Positions 6,121-10,236 of a stretch of DNA of 10,236 nt are shown here, in pieces. Every line of letters begins with the position of its first letter. Positions within the stretch are counted from its first letter, which is position 1. The notes beneath the pieces are model-generated. The model was given only the letters and a program-made list of their open reading frames with translations, was not told the DNA's origin and ran no database searches. The stretch comes from CAYNTC01 sp964432925. GTDB lineage: Bacteria > Planctomycetota > Phycisphaerae > Sedimentisphaerales > Anaerobacaceae. The position numbers and the translations under genes are program-made. Where the stretch lies: positions 1 through 10,236 of the forward strand of contig CAYSPM010000099.1 of assembly GCA_964432925.1 (NCBI GenBank), written 5' to 3'.

Positions 6121-6414
6121 TTATATGTCGTAGTACTCTTCTTCAGTATGGACTCGGACGTTTCGGCGGTGGCCTTGCGAATCATCCTGGTTTAGTTTAT
6201 CAAGTTGCCTCTGGGCCAAGAAAATTTTGATTGCGGTTATCGCACAGCCGATTCCGGCAATGAAGAACACCGCGGCCGCGAGAAATGCGAAAATCTCAGG
6301 CAACGCTAAAATGACTACTCCAAAGCCTACCAGTAGGAGCCCCACGATGAATATCGCCGCGGCGATTCGGCGAGATGCTTGAGAGATCGCATCTGTATAG
6401 TAGCGAAAAAACAT
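6121..6414 (-). CDS. Small two-helix membrane protein of unknown function
   Basis: A 97-residue protein that I do not recognise. It has a short, partly basic N-terminus (YYTDAISQASRR), two hydrophobic helices at about 18-38 and 41-64 joined by a tight PEI turn, and a polar charged tail that starts with a likely amphipathic stretch (FLAQRQLDKLNQDD) and ends in EEEYYDI. The likely form is a membrane hairpin with both ends cytoplasmic. ATG 6414 is preferred because GGAG lies 8 bases upstream; in-frame GTG 6423 would add three residues. It lies 70 bases past groEL on the same strand, but the groEL terminator separates them, so it may be transcribed only by read-through or from its own promoter. 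Coding status is supported by the ribosome-binding site and the coherent membrane pattern. Confidence 0.7.
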   Translation of the reverse strand: MFFRYYTDAISQASRRIAAAIFIVGLLLVGFGVVILALPEIFAFLAAAVFFIAGIGCAITAIKIFLAQRQLDKLNQDDSQGHRRNVRVHTEEEYYDI

Positions 6415-6437
6415 ATTTTGCACTCCATGTTCTTGCT

Positions 6438-6473
6438 AAACAAAACAGCGGGTTCCTGTATGGAACCCGCTGT
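6438..6473 (-). terminator. Intrinsic terminator of the groES-groEL operon
   Basis: A perfect 12-base-pair stem (6445-6456 with 6462-6473; arms ACAGCGGGTTCC and GGAACCCGCTGT) with a 5-base loop starts 11 bases after the groEL stop. Read on the minus strand it is followed by TTTTGTTT (6438-6445). The stem is strong and the T-run is interrupted once. Confidence 0.85.
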
Positions 6474-6484
6474 CACTTAGCCTT

Positions 6485-8107
6485 TTAGTACATTCCACCA
6501 CCCGGTGGCATCGGGGGCTTTTCCTTCTTTTCAGGGATCTCACTAACTACCGCATCGGTGGTCAACAGTAGTGAAGCGATAGAAGCGCCGTTTTGCAATG
6601 CAATCCTTTCTACCTTTGTGGGTACAATGACGCCGAATTTAATCATGTCACCATATTCCTTACGCAGCGCATCGTAGCCGAAGTTCTTATCCTTACTTTC
6701 TATCACCCTCTGCGCCACGATAGAGCCATCCAGTCCTGCATTTGCAGCAATTTGCTTGATAGGCGCCACCACCGCTCTTCGTACAATGTCAACGCCGATC
6801 TTCTCGTCACCAGCAGATTTTATCTTATCAAGTGCCGTTAAGGCCCTGAGCATCGGCACGCCGCCTCCCGGCAGGATTCCCTCTTCCACCGCCGCTCTAC
6901 AGGCATGTAGTGCGTCCTCCACGCGGGCCTTTTTTTCCTTCATTTCTGCTTCGGTCGCAGCTCCAACCTGGATAAGTGCGACGCCGCCGGCTAATTTGGC
7001 CAACCTTTCCTGCAGTTTTTCGATATCGTAATCGCTGGTGGAAGCGTCGATCTCTTTTTTGATCTGTTCAATTCTGCCTTTGATTGCTTCTGTGCCGCCT
7101 GCACCTTCAATGATTGTTGTAGTATCTTTGTCAATGGTGACCTGCTTGGCTCTGCCGAGCTGTCGTAGTTCGATGCCCTCCAGTTTAAGACCGAGGTCTT
7201 CGAAGATTGGTTCAGCACCTGTGAGAACAGCAATATCACTGAGCAGAGCTTTTCTCCTGTCGCCAAAGCCAGGCGCTTTTACCGCAGCACACTGCAGCAC
7301 ACCCCGGAGCTTGTTGACAACTAATGTAGCCAGTGCTTCACCTTCAACATCCTCAGCGATAATTAAAAGTGGCTTGCCTTGCTTAGCAACTTTTTCAAGC
7401 AGCGGGATCAGCGACTTGATCGAGCTGATTTTCTTCTCGTGCACCAAGACATAAGGCTTTTCAAGAACAACCGTCATATTCTCCATGTTGTTGACAAAGT
7501 GCGGGCTCATGTAACCCTTGTCAAACTGCATACCTTCAACTAATTCGACCGCTGTCTCCAGCGACTGACCCTCTTCAACAGTGATAACGCCGTCTTTGCC
7601 GACTTTGTCCATGGCCTCAGCCAGTTTCAGACCGATTTCGGCGTCCTGGTTTGCTGAACAGGTGGCGACCTGCTCGATCTGCTTGCTCGACTCGACAGGA
7701 ATGCTCATTTTGCGTAGTTCGTTGACAAGTGCATCTACGGCTGTATCGATGCCACGCTTGACCTGCATCGGATTTGCTCCGGCAGTGATATTCTTAAGGC
7801 CTTCTTCGAAGATACTTTCGGCCAGGATCGTCGCGGTTGTAGTCCCGTCGCCTGCCACGGTGGAGGTCTTCGAAGCCACCTCCTTTACCATTTGTGCGCC
7901 TATGTTCTCGTAGGAATCCTCAAGCTCGATTTCCTTTGCTACCGTGACACCATCTTTGGTGACTGTAGGCGAGCCAAAGGACTTCTCCAGAATCACGTTT
8001 CTGCCGCAGGGCCCAAGCGTAATCTTGACGGCGTTGGCAAGCTTCTTTACACCTTCTCGAATCGCCCCGCGTGCATCAGTACCAAAAGCTATTTTTTTAG
8101 CTGCCAT
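6485..8107 (-). CDS. groEL: Chaperonin GroEL (60 kDa, group I)
   Basis: The 540-residue subunit of the tetradecameric cytosolic folding chamber, which works with the GroES cap encoded just upstream. The sequence aligns without gaps to E. coli numbering over the N-terminal half: equatorial TLGPCGRNV (31-38), D52 in TKDGVTVAKE, the ATP-site GDGTTTA with D87, apical-domain VEGMQFDKGYMSPHF (190-204), and catalytic D398 in VEDALHACRAAVEEGILPGGG. The C-terminus ends PPMPPGGGMY, a short form of the flexible Gly-Met tail. Residue 34 is Cys where E. coli has Lys. ATG 8107 has GGAG and AAGGA just upstream, and groES ends 55 bases before it, which fits a bicistronic operon. Confidence 0.98.
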   Translation of the reverse strand: MAAKKIAFGTDARGAIREGVKKLANAVKITLGPCGRNVILEKSFGSPTVTKDGVTVAKEIELEDSYENIGAQMVKEVASKTSTVAGDGTTTATILAESIFEEGLKNITAGANPMQVKRGIDTAVDALVNELRKMSIPVESSKQIEQVATCSANQDAEIGLKLAEAMDKVGKDGVITVEEGQSLETAVELVEGMQFDKGYMSPHFVNNMENMTVVLEKPYVLVHEKKISSIKSLIPLLEKVAKQGKPLLIIAEDVEGEALATLVVNKLRGVLQCAAVKAPGFGDRRKALLSDIAVLTGAEPIFEDLGLKLEGIELRQLGRAKQVTIDKDTTTIIEGAGGTEAIKGRIEQIKKEIDASTSDYDIEKLQERLAKLAGGVALIQVGAATEAEMKEKKARVEDALHACRAAVEEGILPGGGVPMLRALTALDKIKSAGDEKIGVDIVRRAVVAPIKQIAANAGLDGSIVAQRVIESKDKNFGYDALRKEYGDMIKFGVIVPTKVERIALQNGASIASLLLTTDAVVSEIPEKKEKPPMPPGGGMY

Positions 8108-8162
8108 ATTTTTCCTTCTCCTTTTTGCATTTATACTTATAGCAATTTATCTGTATCCCCTG

Positions 8163-8453
8163 TTATTTTTCAATTACTGCCATAATGTCGGACTCGTCCA
8201 TAATCAGATATTCTTTGCCATCAATTTTTACTTCCGTGCCGGCATAGCTGGTGAACAATACCAGATCACCCTTTTTGACCTGCATTTCTTTGTTTTTGCT
8301 ATCGTCCATGATTTTGCCGGGGCCAACGCTGACAATTTTGCCTCTTTGTGGTTTTTCTTTGGCGGTGTCCGGCAGTACTATTCCGCCTGCCGTTTTGGAC
8401 TCTGCCTCGACCCGCTCGACAAGCACCTTATCTGCCAATGGTCGAATCTTCAT
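8163..8453 (-). CDS. groES: Co-chaperonin GroES (10 kDa)
   Basis: A 96-residue GroES, the normal length, whose heptameric ring caps the GroEL chamber. The N-terminal strand KIRPLADKVLVERVEAE is followed by the mobile loop with TAGGIVLPD (about 21-30) that docks on GroEL, then GKIVSVGPG (38-46), VKKGDLVLFTSYAGTEV and the C-terminal MDESDIMAVIE. ATG 8453 is preceded by AAAGGAG at 9 bases. The 129 bases between the receiver gene and groES contain no CIRCE element (TTAGCACTC-N9-GAGTGCTAA), so HrcA control is not supported. TATAAC on the minus strand near 8530-8535 is a possible -10 box without a good -35 partner. Confidence 0.97.
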   Translation of the reverse strand: MKIRPLADKVLVERVEAESKTAGGIVLPDTAKEKPQRGKIVSVGPGKIMDDSKNKEMQVKKGDLVLFTSYAGTEVKIDGKEYLIMDESDIMAVIEK

Positions 8454-8582
8454 TTGTCCTTGCTCCTTTCAAAAACTGTTCATTTGGTTTTCTTGTTTTT
8501 GCTTTAACAGTGTACATGTATGGCTTTTGTTATACTCATTCCTGCCAAGATAAGGAATAGAAAGCCTTCATTAGCCATATCA

Positions 8583-8993
8583 CTATGCGAATATATCGCT
8601 ATTGTATCTCTTGACGAATAGCCTGTTTAGAAGCTGTCGCAGCACATTCAAATCTACTGGCTTATCGACCACTCCGAAGACATCGAGCTGCAACGCCTCG
8701 CCGAGCACGGATTCAGTTGCTGCGCTTGTCAGCAGGATACAGGGTAAGAATGGATAATCAAACCGGATGATCTTGATGGTCGCCAGCCCATTAGATCGTT
8801 CAGAATCCATGTCCACGATTGTGGCGTGAATGCGTTTGGTCTTGATAACGTCGACGAACTCTATAGCGCTGTCGGCGACCAGCAGGTTTATGCCTCTTGG
8901 CCGAAATATATCGCGAACGGCATTTGGCCAGGCCCAGTCTGCCTCGCTGGCCAGTAAATTGACTTCATCAAGTTTTGACCACATTGCAACCAT
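8583..8993 (-). CDS. Single-domain response-regulator receiver protein
   Basis: A 136-residue protein consisting only of a receiver (CheY-like) domain. The likely phospho-acceptor is D61 in ATIVDMDSERSNGL, where the glycine sits eight residues after the aspartate as in receivers. The switch Ser/Thr is in ILLTSAA (T89 or S90), and K111 of VVDKPVDLNVL matches the conserved Lys-Pro near strand five. The N-terminal acidic pair is less clear (E17 and D19 in LASEADW). No DNA-binding or enzymatic output domain follows, so it should act by protein contact in a phosphorelay; no partner kinase is in the window. ATG 8993 has AGAAGG 7 bases upstream. It lies 129 bases upstream of groES on the same strand with no clear terminator between, so read-through into groES-groEL is possible. 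Confidence 0.8.
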   Translation of the reverse strand: MVAMWSKLDEVNLLASEADWAWPNAVRDIFRPRGINLLVADSAIEFVDVIKTKRIHATIVDMDSERSNGLATIKIIRFDYPFLPCILLTSAATESVLGEALQLDVFGVVDKPVDLNVLRQLLNRLFVKRYNSDIFA

Positions 8994-9131
8994 AGCTGTA
9001 CCTTCTCATCGCAAAGTATTTGCAAATGGTGTGCCAAATCATTCGCCGTGGGTTCGTCTCGCATAAGTGATTGAAAGATAAGTGGTTGCGTAAAGTAGTT
9101 TTGCCTGGTGCAAGCTGGCAAAATTGCAGCC

Positions 9132-9145
9132 GGACAAAATTGTCC
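9132..9145. promoter_or_regulatory. Short inverted repeat between divergent genes, possible operator
   Basis: GGACAA and TTGTCC arms flank two A residues (9132-9145) in the roughly 300-base gap between the divergent receiver and prenyltransferase genes. The size and symmetry suit a dimeric repressor, but a single 6-base-arm site is weak evidence. The same gap also has ATAAGTGATTG and ATAAGTGGTTG as a near-perfect direct repeat (9063-9073 and 9078-9088). No clear promoter was identified. Confidence 0.25.
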
Positions 9146-9292
9146 TGTCAGCGTGGCAGATACACCATCCGCATGTAAGCAATTTGCAAGAAATATGTGC
9201 GGATTTTATCGCTTCAGATGTGATTGACTTTCCGGCTGGCGGGCATAGAATCTGGCCTGGTCCGCAGGTGTGGATTTATCAGGATTGATTTT

Positions 9293-10228
9293 GTGAAAAC
9301 TTCCTTTGTGTTTTCTCGGTTGAAGATTTTATTTCTCTCGGCCAGGCCGAAGTTTCTAATCGCCAGCGTCGCGCCTGTTTTGGTCGGCTCGGCTGTAGGC
9401 TATGCCGTGACGGGAACTTTTCAGCCTCATCTTTTCGTTCTTGCGCTTTTAGGCATAATGGCCCTGCATTCAGGCGCGAATATTACCAATGACTACTTTG
9501 ACCATCTTTCCGGAAACGACTGGGTCAATAAGAACCCGACGCCATTCTCCGGTGGCCGACGCTTCATCCAACAAGGCATACTTTCTGCTAAGGCAACATT
9601 GCTGGCTGCATTAACTTTCCTGATGATCGGTTCGGTTATTGGCGTGCTCATAGTTTTGTTGACGCAAAGTGTCTTTATTTTAACTATCGGCATCATAGGA
9701 ATGCTCGGCGGCTTTTTCTATACGGCACGACCTATCCAGCTCGGCTATCGTTGCTTCGGTGAATTTGTCATTGCGATGCTGTTTGGCCTTTTTCCCGTAT
9801 ATGGCTCGTACTATCTTCAAGCCGGTAGAATCGACACCATACCACTTCTGCCGGCAGTTGTCGTGAGCATATTGATATTTTTGGTGATTCTGATAAACGA
9901 ATTCCCTGACAGGCCTGCGGATGCGCAGGTGAATAAACGAACGCTTGTTGTCTGGCTCGGTGTGCCTGCTTGTGTCTGGATTTACAGAGTTTCGTTGTCG
10001 GTGACTTTTGCAGTGGCTGCGGTTATGCTTACCACCAGCTTAATGTTTTTCGCAGGTCTGTTCTATTTACTGACGTTGCCACTGGCTATATTCGCTATGC
10101 GATTAGCGAACAAAGATGACTTGAACAGACCCGGCTACTTTCGCGCTAGTCAGAGCACCGTGCTTTTGCACACAGTGGGATCGCTGGCGCTATCTGTTGG
10201 GATGCTTATGCGTACTGTTGTTGCTTAA
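9293..10228 (+). CDS. UbiA-family prenyltransferase, MenA-like
   Basis: An integral membrane enzyme of 311 residues that attaches a polyprenyl chain to an aromatic acceptor; the closest style is MenA (1,4-dihydroxy-2-naphthoate prenyltransferase of menaquinone synthesis). The N-terminal LSARPKFLIASVAPVLVGSAVGYA is typical of MenA. The first Mg-diphosphate motif is NDYFDHLSGND (66-76), followed by PFSGGRRFIQQGILS and FFYTARPIQLGYRCFGE; the second aspartate motif is NEFPDRPADAQVNKRT (202-217). Hydrophobic helices fill the rest, as expected for about nine membrane segments. GTG 9293 has AGGA 8 bases upstream and starts just before the conserved region, so I prefer it to in-frame TTG 9224, which would add 23 residues. 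No other menaquinone genes are present, so the acceptor is not proven. Confidence 0.88.
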   Translation: MKTSFVFSRLKILFLSARPKFLIASVAPVLVGSAVGYAVTGTFQPHLFVLALLGIMALHSGANITNDYFDHLSGNDWVNKNPTPFSGGRRFIQQGILSAKATLLAALTFLMIGSVIGVLIVLLTQSVFILTIGIIGMLGGFFYTARPIQLGYRCFGEFVIAMLFGLFPVYGSYYLQAGRIDTIPLLPAVVVSILIFLVILINEFPDRPADAQVNKRTLVVWLGVPACVWIYRVSLSVTFAVAAVMLTTSLMFFAGLFYLLTLPLAIFAMRLANKDDLNRPGYFRASQSTVLLHTVGSLALSVGMLMRTVVA

Positions 10229-10236
10229 AAAATATC

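Noticed and set aside
6593..7913. Several open frames on the strand opposite groEL
   Set aside because: They lie inside a clear, full-length groEL, have serine/alanine-rich translations typical of antisense reading, and lack ribosome-binding sites.
8454..8582. CIRCE or other heat-shock operator upstream of groES
   Set aside because: No TTAGCACTC/GAGTGCTAA pair is present. The short ATTCC/GGAAT inverted repeat at 8538-8558 is too weak to call.
8888..9121. 77-codon minus-strand frame overlapping the receiver gene start
   Set aside because: It overlaps a receiver gene that has recognisable motifs and a good ribosome-binding site; its own translation is featureless.
1..10236. CRISPR array, toxin-antitoxin, phage or defence system, tRNA or rRNA
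   Set aside because: The tandem repeats have 7-base units without spacers, and no relevant protein motifs or RNA gene structures were seen. The gene content is housekeeping.

Overview
The window reads as ordinary chromosomal bacterial DNA. It carries seven recognisable genes, one small unassigned membrane-protein gene and one stand-alone receiver gene. The Tat-exported GH5 hydrolase, the murF-mraY pair cut off from the rest of a division/cell-wall cluster, the GroEL with a PPMPPGGG-type tail and the abundant heptanucleotide tandem repeats suggest a planctomycete-like lineage (Phycisphaerae or Sedimentisphaerales would fit). That is inference; there is no rRNA or other firm taxonomic marker here. 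No IS transposase, prophage, CRISPR array, tRNA or rRNA is visible.

Layout. Positions 1-367 are non-coding, with a heptamer array, a direct repeat and an AT-rich inverted repeat. On the minus strand, 368-1534 encodes a Tat-exported GH5 glycoside hydrolase, and 1608-2555 an L-lactate dehydrogenase lying upstream of it. About 690 non-coding bases (2556-3244) hold the ldh promoter region, a terminator-like hairpin that overlaps a competing inverted repeat, and further hairpins. On the plus strand, murF (3245-4828) and mraY (4825-5964) overlap by 4 bases and encode two consecutive steps of peptidoglycan precursor synthesis: completion of UDP-MurNAc-pentapeptide, then its transfer to the lipid carrier to give lipid I. 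On the minus strand follow, in transcription order, a single-domain receiver protein (8583-8993), groES (8163-8453), groEL (6485-8107), an intrinsic terminator, and a two-helix membrane protein (6121-6414). The window closes with a plus-strand UbiA-family, MenA-like prenyltransferase (9293-10228), divergent from the receiver gene.

The most unusual feature is a set of tandem arrays with a strict 7-base period but unrelated unit sequences. One is intergenic (11-70) and three lie inside murF, where they match extra residues in two loops and the C-terminal tail while keeping the frame open. The second point worth checking is the 2775-2871 region, where two mutually exclusive stem-loops, one of them terminator-like, resemble an attenuator or riboswitch expression platform. 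I found no complete novel multi-gene system.
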